Assembly: GCA_027596195.1 (NCBI GenBank) | Contig: JADGJG010000649.1 | Location: 1 to 14,782, forward strand | Direction of reading: 5' to 3' | DNA length: 14,782 nt | DNA from: Podochytrium sp. JEL0797 | Lineage: Eukaryota > Chytridiomycota > Chytridiomycetes > Chytridiales > Chytriomycetaceae | Shown: piece by piece, positions 1-8,540 of the stretch | How positions within the stretch are numbered: the first letter of the stretch is position 1 | How the letters are laid out: each line of letters opens with the position of its first letter | Position numbers and translations under genes: made by a program | The notes under the pieces: model-generated | What the model saw: only the letters and a program-made list of their open reading frames with translations | Databases searched by the model: none | What the model was told of the DNA's origin: nothing

Positions 1-97
1 CTTTGGACACAAAGTTGGCCACGGTTTCTTCGTCGGCGGATGTCCAGTCTTTGCCCGTTGGTGCTTCAAAGGGGACGGCGTCGGTTCGGAGGGGCAT
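1..97 (-). CDS. N-terminal fragment of an unidentified protein, runs off left edge
   Basis: An ATG at 97-95 on the minus strand opens a frame that stays open to the window edge: 32 codons plus one base. It begins MPLRTDAVPFEAPTGKDW and continues with an acidic stretch (SADEETVANF). Codon choice resembles the neighbouring genes, and a TATATATA element lies about 95-105 bp upstream of this ATG, which supports it as a real start. No signal peptide or membrane segment is visible. I do not recognise the family from this short piece. It lies downstream of, and in the same direction as, the SCPx-type thiolase gene, but nothing shows a functional link. Confidence 0.55.
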   Translation of the reverse strand, partial: MPLRTDAVPFEAPTGKDWTSADEETVANFVSK

Positions 98-190
98 GGA
101 AAGATTGCTTTTGCTTGGACTGTTTTTGGCCCATCTCTACGTTGAGGAACGAAAAGAAAGAGTCACCGCAAAACAGAGATAGAAGAATGC

Positions 191-200
191 ACTATATATA
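191..200 (-). promoter_or_regulatory. TATA-like element upstream of the left-edge gene
   Basis: A TATATATA run lies at about 191-200, roughly 95-105 bp before the minus-strand ATG at 97. On the minus strand it reads CCCCTATATATAGTGC. Its spacing would put a transcription start near 160-170 and give a leader of about 65-75 nt. This is inferred from position and sequence only. The rest of 98-431 holds no convincing gene, only the presumed 3' UTR of the thiolase gene. Confidence 0.4.
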
Positions 201-431
201 GGGGGTTACGCGAACGCGTTGTTCATTCTGACTGTCGAGACCCACTTCGACCCACCGTCCGCAAGTCAAGCGTCACGGCATTTCTTCTTCAGCAGCAAAC
301 TCCTACCTCGCCTTCGGATAGAACCACCTCCAAAAAAATATACAGAATACTCTTGTAAGTTACCCCGAGTGACGAATCTCAAAACGCGAGGAAAACAAAA
401 ACAACAAGTATTCGACATCCCCAAGTCTCCT

Positions 432-2133
432 TCAAAGCTTCGCCGCCCCTTTCGCACCCACCACACCCGCATTCATGGCCACCAACCCTTCCCTCGCCTT
501 CTCATTCAACCCGGCCTTGGTCCCCACGAGTCCACCCTTCACGCTCATCACTTTCGTCACATCCGCCTCCGTCACACCACGACACGACACGGCAGGGTTA
601 TACCCAACCCTTTCACGCGGGTCCTGCCACCCCGCGCCAGAACCGCGTGGTGTGGGTTTCGCGTAGAGTGTCACAACGACCGCGCCGCCGAGACCAACAT
701 TGTGTTGGAGCGCTCGCGTCGCATTCGAAACTTGACGCTCATTGCACCATCCTCTGTTTGCGGTGAGATTTGAGTATCTTCAATGGCGGAGAAGTAGAAC
801 CCTTTTACCTCAACTGCCACGTCAACTCAGCACACTGCGCAATCCCCGTCGCACCCAACGGATGCCCTTTACTAATCAGCCCCCCCGAAGTATTCACTGG
901 AATCCGCAACACCCCAGTCTTCGGCTCCTCACGCTTCCAAAACCGCGGCAAAAAAGTAGCCCCTGACAGCGCATACTCCACCGCCTTCCCCTTTGGACAA
1001 AACTGCAACGCGTCATACGTAATCAACTCGTTGCCCGAAAAACAGTCATGCAGTTCACACACGTTCACGTCTTTGGCAGATATTCCGGCTTGCGTGTACA
1101 CTTTTTGCACAGCCGCACGCGTCATATCGACCCCAGCCAGTTCGAGACACGATTTCGATTTTCCCTCCGGATCGAACGCGAGGGTCGAGTCCGTGGCCAT
1201 GACTTGGGCCGTGATTTCCTGCAGGAGGGCGCCAGGCAATTAGAATGAAAACGTTTTTCGAAAGAAAGAATGCGTATTATCTTACCACCGCTTGTGCCCA
1301 CAAATTATGCTTCTCCACATACCCCTCCGATGCCACAACCGCACACGCAGCCCCATCCGAAGTCGGTGAACAATGCAACAACGTCATCGGTCCAAACACT
1401 TTCCTCGCCTTCTTCACCGCCTCCAGACTCGCAGACTGGTTGAACTGCGCGTACGGATTCAACGTGGACTGGGTATGCGACTTCGAAGCAAGGAGGTGCA
1501 TCGATTCCGCCGTGTCGGTAGGAGACGCGTGGTTCGTTTCGCCGTACTCGAGGGCCGCGTTGCAGAAAATTTGGGGGGTCCATGGGGCGGTGGGGTCGAT
1601 GGGGCGGAGGGAGTGCATGGTTTCGAGGGACCAGTCGAGAGGGTTTTGGCGGTCGGGGAAGTTGGAGCCGAGTGCTTTGGTTGTTTTTTGGGGGGCATGA
1701 GTTCAAGGCAATGCGCCGAAAAAACAAAAGCTCCTCACATCCGGGACTCATTTTTTCGAATCCAAGGGCTAACGCGACTTCAGCCATTCCTGCCGCGACG
1801 GCGTTTCTCGCCATGTAAAGAGCCGTCGAACCCGTCGCGCAGTTGTTGTTGACATTTACGATGGGGATCTGCGTCATTCCCAGCTGATACAGCGCGCGCT
1901 GCCCCGCCGTAGAATCCGCAGAGACGTATCCCACGGCAGCGAAGCCAATAGCGTCGTACGTGGCGTTGGCGTCGAGGAGCGCCTGGGGGGGAGGCTTAGT
2001 AATGTTGTTGGCGAAAGACCAGGGAAACCTTGGTCATGGCTTCGAGGCAGTAGTCTGGGTAATCCACGCCCTGTTTGCGTCCCGGCTTGTCAAAGTGCGT
2101 CATGCCCACGCCAATCACGTACGTCTTGCTCAT
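432..2133 (-). CDS. SCPx-type (sterol carrier protein X) 3-ketoacyl-CoA thiolase, peroxisomal
   Basis: Five exons: 2133-2029, 1982-1739, 1674-1286, 1218-809 and 753-432. The introns are 46, 64, 67 and 55 nt, all GT-AG. The spliced frame is 1470 nt, 489 residues. It starts [18 protein letters not shown], as SCP2-type thiolases do. The exon 2/3 junction restores [18 protein letters not shown], a family signature, which fixes the splice sites. Key motifs are [13 protein letters not shown] with the nucleophilic Cys at about residue 83, CELHDCF with His at about 303, and [14 protein letters not shown] with His at about 365. Near the end, [17 protein letters not shown] is again typical of the family. 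The family thiolytically cleaves 3-oxoacyl-CoA, preferring branched or sterol side-chain substrates, in peroxisomes. The C-terminal AKL is a PTS1 peroxisomal import signal. The lipid-binding SCP2 domain fused in animal SCPx is absent; about 85 residues follow the thiolase core instead. The family call is secure; the exact substrate is not. Confidence 0.92.
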
Positions 2134-2222
2134 TTTCGGAAAGAAGATTTCGTTTTCGCGCGCCACATGCAATTCCCAAAAATGTGGAAAAAAGTTGTTG
2201 CGCGTCCAAACGCGCCACACAA

Positions 2223-2235
2223 CCCCCCCCCCCCC
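2223..2235. repeat. C13 homopolymer upstream of the thiolase gene
   Basis: Thirteen consecutive C residues on the plus strand, about 90 bp upstream of the thiolase start codon at 2133. Apart from this run, 2134-2521 shows no convincing coding frame, promoter box or RNA gene. The DNA is AT-rich towards 2440-2530. Confidence 0.6.
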
Positions 2236-2521
2236 TCGATTTGCACATCACTTCATCTCCATGTTTGGTGAATTAGATTTAAAGCATACCGGCATGAATG
2301 CCCTTAACGAGCAATTGCGCCGAAAAACGAGGATGTGCCACCCCGCGAACTCTGATACCAGAGGCGTATCTAATTTTTTAAAATGCCAACCCTGACACAA
2401 AAGTCATTTTGAATTCCTCAGATTTCCCAAGCCAAAGGCAGACTCAAAAAAAATAATAAAAAACCCAAGCAAGGGATTCTCATTTCGCCCGCGCGCTTTC
2501 GTTTCTTCTCTTATTTACAAT

Positions 2522-2969
2522 CTATTTTTTTGTAATTCTCTGGTAACTCTCCTCCAAAACCGTTCTCTTAATAACATATTCACCACCCACCACCGCCCCC
2601 GTCGCGTCCACTTTCCATGCCACGCAATCCACGGAAGGATCGATATGCAGAATGTCTCCGGACGCAAGCGCGAGTGAAACCTCATTTGGAAACGGGCATC
2701 GAACCGAAATGAGTGCCGTTGGTTTGGGGACATATTTTTGGAATTCGAGGGGAACTGGTGTGCCGTTGATTGAGATGTATTTTCTTTCACCGGCTGGATC
2801 GTAGGCCTTATTTTTAAAAAAGAAGTGGCTAGGACCTTTTAGGAATGTGCAGATGAATTAAAACGAGAAAGGGCCCTTGCCTGCAACAACGATTCTGTCG
2901 GCTGGGGCCAAACATCTGAATCGGATCTCCAACACACAACGTCTCTTCCGGCAACAACGTGAGCCACTC
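2522..2969 (-). pseudogene. Broken or partial minus-strand gene of unknown family
   Basis: The 3' part reads cleanly on the minus strand from 2835 to a TAG at 2524-2522 (about 104 codons), with segments such as KAYDPAGERKYISINGTPV, VPLEFQKYVPKPTALISV and EYVIKRTVLEESYQRITKK. Upstream, a GC-AG intron (2880-2836, 45 nt, donor CAG|GCAAGG) joins it in frame to ADRIVVAG. Before that, the frame that looks best (EWLTLLPEETLCVGDPIQMF, after a pyrimidine-rich acceptor ending at 2970) is offset by one base at a GGCCCC run. A different frame (HSFPLVTLEGVAHVVAGRDV) also reads well and would need a shift at a TG repeat. No start codon with a continuous frame was found. Either it is a decayed gene, or a sequencing error in a G/C run has broken it. 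I do not recognise the family. Confidence 0.4.
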
Positions 2970-3143
2970 CTTCAAGCGTAACAAGAGGAAAGGAGTGCAT
3001 GGCAGGGGCGGCCCATATCGGAGTCGTTTTGAAATACATTACATCAAATCATGCAATCAAAAAACAAAATTGGGTTCACAAAATGAGAGATAACGGATGG
3101 ATAAATAGCACAAGCACGCCTTCGGACAAGAACCAAGCGTGAC

Positions 3144-3165
3144 GGGGGGGGGGGGGGGGGGGGGG
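3144..3165. repeat. G22 homopolymer
   Basis: Twenty-two consecutive G on the plus strand. It faces a C27 run 41 bp downstream, so the two runs are complementary and could pair as a hairpin. The run could form a G-quadruplex. Lengths of such runs are often misassembled. Confidence 0.85.
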
Positions 3166-3206
3166 TCAATATCATTTTTCCAAAACAAGTAAAGGATTTT
3201 TAAAAG

Positions 3207-3233
3207 CCCCCCCCCCCCCCCCCCCCCCCCCCC
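3207..3233. repeat. C27 homopolymer, complementary to the upstream G22 run
   Basis: Twenty-seven consecutive C on the plus strand after a 41-bp AT-rich spacer (3166-3206). Together with the G22 run it forms a homopolymeric inverted repeat. Confidence 0.85.
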
Positions 3234-3723
3234 AGTCTCATTGGTCCTCAACAAGGATCGTCTTTTGAACTGCCCCCGCTCGACGATATTCGCTTGGGGG
3301 GATTTAAAAACCTCTGAAATTGGCCCCGTCTTTTGATAACTCCAATGAACACGAGATACCAGGACACCCTCACGCCACCTGCAGCAACACACCAAAAACT
3401 TAACGCTTTTCTCTGTGGGAATGAACGGCACCTTCCAGCAGATTTGAACGGTTTTCCAAACTTATCAGAGTGCTGTCATTAGAAAACTTCTATTCGGGTG
3501 GATCCATAACAAGGTTGGGTCAAGAGGGCAACGATCTCGGCATTTGAAGATTGCAGAGAGAGGTCAGCGGGTTCATGCCTTCGAAAGAGAAAAAAAATCA
3601 GATGCGAATTCGGCACGAAGTCGGGACCGAATGATCGCAAAACGAAAAGTAGGGCGTAAAAGTATGAATTCAGATAAATTTCGCGTGTACCTTCTTCTTC
3701 ACAACATATGTAGACATTCTTTT
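3234..3723. other. Stretch with no confirmed gene
   Basis: Minus-strand frames in 3240-3431 stay open for tens of codons (for example WYLVFIGVIKRRGQFQRFL in one frame and VPFIPTEKSVKFLVCC in another), and a plus-strand frame is open at 3544-3765. None has a convincing start, splice pattern or family motif. They may be further debris of the broken gene to the left, or chance. Nothing else is visible. Confidence 0.4.
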
Positions 3724-6700
3724 CTAGATTTCCAAAACCAAACTGAATACAGACATGACCACTAACACCAAGAGAAGTGTTCCAGCAAGGGATTGATTTG
3801 CCTTTCTCCCCACCTCAAACACTTGAGGAACAAATCCCTCGCTGGGACGATCAATGATGATGTCCTTCTTTCCGTCGGCAAATGAACTCCACTTTGACGC
3901 ATTTCCAGACAGCACGACGCGATTCTTGGACTCCTCAATCCACGCCTCCACAACAGCCTCCACCATCGCCATAGGCAACGCACCCGATCCAAGCACAACC
4001 TCATGAAACTGCTTCACATCGAACGCGTCTCCCAACTCCGCCTTCGCCAACAACCTCAACTCTTTGAACTTCATCTCGCCCGTCTTGTACGCCAACGCTT
4101 GTCCCGGATACACAGCGTACCTGCGCGCTTCGGAAAGAATCTCGGCGGGACTGTGGCCGAGGTAGGACGTCATGTACGCGACGGTTTGGTCGAGAGTCCA
4201 TCCTTTGGAGTGGAGACCCGTGTCGACGACGAGACGAATGGCGCGCAGCATTTCGTCTTCGAGTCTGGCAATAGAGAGCGCGTTGAAAAAACCCCATCCG
4301 TCTTGAAAAATCGACAAACACCACACACACATACCTGCCAAACATGTCGAATGGATCTACAAACAACCCCATCTCTTCACCAAGAAACTCGGAATAGAGG
4401 CCCCATCCCTCGGAATACGGCATGCTCGAAATCATTCTGCGAATCATGTGTTGACCCGCGTTTTGAGACGAAAGAGAAATCTGGTGATGGTGACCCGGGT
4501 TCGCCTAGTTTTCACGCGGAACTTTAATTTCACCGCCCCATAGAACAAAACTGAACCCACCTCATGTGCGCAAAGAGTCATCAAATGATTCTTTGGAGTT
4601 ACGAGTTGGAGATACGTGTTGATGCTGAAGGTTCCACCCTCTTCACCGGAACCCAATTCGTAACTTCCAAGCGGAGCCTGTTTCTCCAGACTCTCGGGAT
4701 ACGGTTTCACCTTGCAACTGCAACAAAAGGTGGTCAATGGATATCTTGGGAAGCAAGTCATGGAGCTCACTCAAACTTTGGGAATCGGTTGAACAACGTC
4801 CCCATCTTGGCCTTGCAAAAACGAACAAGCCGCTCCGCCTCGGGTACCACCTCCTCCTTTTTCAAATACAACCCGGGATACTGCTCAGGATCCAGCAAAG
4901 CGCGTTGAAACTCCTTGACAGTTCCATTGAACCCGCATTGGTTCTTGGACTCTTGCATCAACCGCTCGATTCTCGCAACCTCCTTCAACCCGCGCTCATG
5001 CATTTCGTCGGCAGTGACAGGAACCTCCGTGTTGAGAAGAATGTAGTTTTCGTACTCGTGCGTTGCGTTTTCGAGTCCAACAATCCCATCCGTAGCGCGT
5101 GCGTGTGGGAGATACTCCGTGGACATAAACTCGCGAATTTGACGAACCCCGGGAATCACTTGCTCCTTCAACAGCGGCACCAAATAATCCTCATTCGCCA
5201 TCAGCTTTTTGGCCTGCTCGGGTCGATTGAGGGCGCACTTTCTCGCCGCCTCGAGGCCAGGTTGATCCAGCAACGCGAAACTGTCGCAAAAGTCAATCAA
5301 GAGGTCGATGGAAGTTTTGTTGAGCGTGATTTTGCGGTTGATGCCGGAGCGGAAGTTGTCAATCATGTGGCGGAATTGCTTCGGAAGGCACGACAGGCGG
5401 TTGCGGTAATGGAGGAGGTCTTGCACCGTGTCGAGGGGGTGGAGGGAAAACAATTCTTCAAGACTGACAAGCTCGCCGTAAAAATGGCTAAAAGGTAAAA
5501 GGTCGTTCAGCGAGGTAATACCTTTCAAGGCGACAGAAAAAACCACCCGGGCGCGCAACTCACTTGTTGGACAACTCGAGAAAATACCCTTCTTCCCCCG
5601 GAATTCCTTCCGTCAACAACACATTGTCCACCGCAGCCTTCAAAAATACAATATCCTCCTTCTGCTTCCCAGTCAAACCATCCATCCCCTCAACGTCCGA
5701 AACTTGCTTCTTCAACGCCCGCATCCAAGCAACCATCTTCCAATGAAACTCGCGCGAAACGTCAAAAATCTCATTCTCGTGCTTTCGAATTCCAAACATG
5801 AGCGCCGTCAACGGATTCGCGCGGACCGTATACCCCACAAACAAGTCATTCAGCTTTTCAATGCGAGCGTCAACGGAACACGCGATTCGAACCTGTGCCA
5901 CTTCCTCCTTCTTCCGCTTCACCCACGCATGGACATTCCCTTCTAACATCTTCATCGAAACAGCACCCGATCCCAACACAACCCCGTGAAACTCCTTGAT
6001 ATCAAATCCGCCCCTCAACTCCTTCTCAGCAAACCGCCTCAATGCATGGATTTTCAACTCCCCGCACTTGTACGAAACCGCTTGACCCGGGATCGCAGTG
6101 TATCGCACGACCTCCGTCTCCAACTCTGCCCTCGTGAACGCGATCTTCGAAGCCATGTAATCGACACTCTCACGGATAGTCCAGTTTTTGGAATGAAGAC
6201 CTGTATCCACCACCATCCTCAACGCGCGGAACAGCTCCGTCTCGAGCCTCCCAAAATATTCGAAAGGGTCCGTGTACAACCCCAACTCTTCCCCTAAAAA
6301 CTCGCTATACAGACCCCACCCTTCCACAAACGTTCCGCTCGAGGCCATGCGGCGGATCAGATGCACACCCGACCTGTGGGTCGCGAGGGAGGTTTGGTGG
6401 TGGTGGCCCGGGTTCGCCTCGTGGAGACAGAGGGCTTTGAGTTGGTGTGATGGTTTGGCGAGTTGAAGGCGAAGGTTGATGAGGAATGTTCCTCCTCTAC
6501 ATGTGTCGGGGAGGCGGGAGTTTTTTAAGTTCGATGTTTTGGAATCGGTGCTGGAAATCCACTCACGAGGTTTCCGTTCCGTCCGAGTACGATCCGATCG
6601 GGAATTGCAGTTCCAATGCCGCTGGAACAGGCTTGACGCCGCAGCTGAATCACAAAAATAAAAATCAGAGAGTCAGCCCAACCGCGCGTGATTGGAAAAA

Positions 6701-7822
6701 GCTCATGGGCGGGAACTCAACTCAAACTTTGGAAACTCGTTAAACAAGTTCACCATTCGCAATCTCGAATCGCGAATCAACTCTTTGCATTCCTCTAAAA
6801 TCTCGTCGCGAGTGTCGAAATACAAGAACGGGAACTTGGTTCGGTCGAGAAGGTCGCGCTGGAATTCGGGCACCGTCCCAAAGTACCCACAGTGCTTTTT
6901 GGCTCGCTCGAGAAGCAGCTCGATACGGGAGACTTCCTCCAAACCAATCTGATGAATTTCCTCCGCAGTGTAAGGGAGTTCGGCGAATTGCAGAAGGTAG
7001 TTTTCGTATTCCGTGTGCGCGTCGGGCAAACTCGACAGTCCGTCCGTCACTCTCGCGTGCGGCAAGTACACGGTTTCGAGGAAGCTCTTGATCTTGCCGA
7101 TGCCAGGGAGCACGCGATTCAGGAGAACATCCACGAGAAAGTCCTCGTCACCAACGAGAATCTTGGCCCGCTCGGGCCGATTGAGCGCAGAAGATTTGGC
7201 AGCCACCAGAGGGTCCATTCCATCTCCACACAAGTCTTTGCACACGCGAATGAGCAATTCGGTGCTGGCTCTGTTGAGTGTGATTTTTCGCGCGATTCCG
7301 GATTCGAAGTTTTCAATCATGTGGTCGAATTGGACCGGCAAGAGGGACAGGCGGGTGCGGTAGTTTTCCAACTCTTCCTTAGTCTCGAGTGGTTTCAGAT
7401 CAAACAGCAAGATCAAGTCGGCGAGTCCACCGCCCAGATGACTGTTTATGAGTTAAATTTCGAAGCAAACGGATCAACACAACATACCTGTTTTCCAGCT
7501 CAAGCGCATATCCTTTTACTCCCGGAACACCCTCGCGCAGCAAGACCTGATCGATGGCCGTGCAGAGAAATTGGACATCGTTGCGCTGCTTCTCGGTGAC
7601 ACACTCGTTGCCAACTGACTTTGCCTTTTCGAGCAGTTGCTGCATTGCCGAGACAAGAGCCACGCGAAACGCCTTCGACACGTCAAAGACTTGGTCGTCG
7701 TAGCGTTTCAAGCCGTAAACGGCACCAACGAGCGGATTCGCACGCAGCTGCCAGTCGACAAACGAGTCGTTGAGGGTCGCAATCGCATCGTCAATGCTGT
7801 CGTGGTGTTCCGAAACAGTCAT
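3724..7822 (-). CDS. Tandem double-DUF885 protein, predicted metal-dependent peptidase-like, tail-anchored
   Basis: Eight exons: 7822-7488, 7441-6722, 6644-6567, 6496-5564, 5487-4771, 4717-4561, 4504-4335 and 4264-3724. The introns are 46, 77, 70, 76, 53, 56 and 70 nt. The spliced frame is 3651 nt, 1216 residues. Two homologous domains follow each other, about residues 10-575 and 585-1160. Each opens with a stretch like LNDSFVDWQLRANPL (LNDLFVGYTVRANPL in the second) and each has VPEFQ/VKEFQ-type central helices. Each keeps HEANPGHHHQ (about 403-412 and 979-988), then EGWGLYSE (about 436-443 and 1012-1019), TGLHSK and FHxVVLGSGA. The boundary (around residue 578) lies inside exon 4, which is open throughout, so this is one gene and not two neighbours. 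DUF885 is a poorly characterised family; HExxPGHH plus the downstream EGW glutamate suggest a zinc-type active site (inference). The last 24 residues (AGTLLLVLVVMSVFSLVL and flanks) form one hydrophobic helix and there is no signal peptide, so both domains should face the cytosol on a tail-anchored protein. The ATG at 7822 is the first in-frame Met before the domain; a TATA box sits just upstream. Confidence 0.9.
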
Positions 7823-7844
7823 GGATGGAGAGTTTGAGATTTTA

Positions 7845-7852
7845 TTTTTATA
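7845..7852 (-). promoter_or_regulatory. TATA box of the tandem DUF885 gene
   Basis: TATAAAAA on the minus strand, 23-30 bp upstream of the ATG at 7822. With the usual spacing of about 30 bp, transcription would begin at or almost at the start codon, leaving a minimal leader. Alternatively, a start further upstream is used. Confidence 0.45.
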
Positions 7853-7949
7853 AGTGAAATGACTAAAATAATTAGTTGTCACCTTTCTGAAATAGGGACA
7901 CCAATTTCTTATTTTATGTCCCGTCTTCCGCTTCCCCAATTCCTCTTTC

Positions 7950-8194
7950 TTTCCTTATTACCCACCGGGGAAGTGGGGAGTATATGGCCGTTTCCACTCG
8001 TCAAGGGCGGCGTCTCTGGCCGTGCTCAACGTTGTAAGCGCAAGGCGCAGTTGGCCTTACGCGTCGCGTGCCTCAATAAGCGCGCGCCTGATGGCACGCC
8101 TAAACGCGGCTTGCGCAGCGAATTCGGCCTCGTCACCGCTCACATTCTGGATCACCGCTTTTCGCAGATGCGTCACATCACCTGTCACCACCTT
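7950..8194 (-). other. GC-rich stretch with an interrupted minus-strand frame
   Basis: Between the divergent DUF885 and GH16 genes the DNA becomes GC-rich and CpG-rich. On the minus strand, 45 codons are open from 8194 to a TAA at 8059-8057, with HLRKAVIQNVSGDEAEFAAQ followed by AFRRAIRRALIEARDA. The same frame continues another 30 or so codons after the stop. It may be a gene fragment or an RNA or regulatory region. I do not recognise it. From 8200 to 8500 I see only pyrimidine-rich promoter-like DNA. Confidence 0.2.
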
Positions 8195-8501
8195 TTATCG
8201 CCGATGTTAAAATTCATCGCACGGTGCCCTCTCCTCGAGGCCGGCTACCAACTTCCCATTCCTCTTTTTCTTTCTCTTCTTTCTAATTTCTCTACTATAT
8301 GCGTGTGAATAATATTACTGAAGAAATGGAGAAAATTCAGGCAGGGGGGAGATACCTGCTATCGCGATTGATCGCGCAATCTTGCTGCGGTATCTTTGCG
8401 TTACAACGTTCGGACATATTGACTTGGCTTTTTGTCTCACTATTACTAAAAAGTGAACCTTTTTATGCTTCCCTCCAGTCCGCTACGACGACGCCAAGGT
8501 C

Positions 8502-8509
8502 TATAAAAG
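8502..8509 (+). promoter_or_regulatory. TATA box of the GH16 gene
   Basis: TATAAAAG, 32-39 bp upstream of the ATG at 8541. It implies a transcription start near 8530 and a leader of only about 10 nt. Confidence 0.55.
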
Positions 8510-8540
8510 ATTTTTCAACTTACAAATTTCCCCCACAAAC

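Noticed and set aside
1305..1934. 209-codon minus-strand frame read straight through
   Set aside because: Its second half is an intron read-through in the wrong frame; splicing at 1738/1675 restores the thiolase signature.
3430..3450. GTTCAAATC on the minus strand resembling a tRNA B box
   Set aside because: No matching A box, acceptor stem or cloverleaf could be folded around it.
3724..5558. Second DUF885 copy as an independent neighbouring gene starting near 5558
   Set aside because: The start of the domain 2 sequence lies within the open exon 6496-5564, continuous with domain 1; the ATG at 5558 is inside an intron.
6703..7416. Stop codon after FPKFELSSRP, suggesting a separate short DUF885 protein ending at 6703
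   Set aside because: A GTTGAG donor just after PKF-GA and a CAG at 6645 join it in frame to CGVKP, matching the parallel junction in the second domain, so the stop is intronic.
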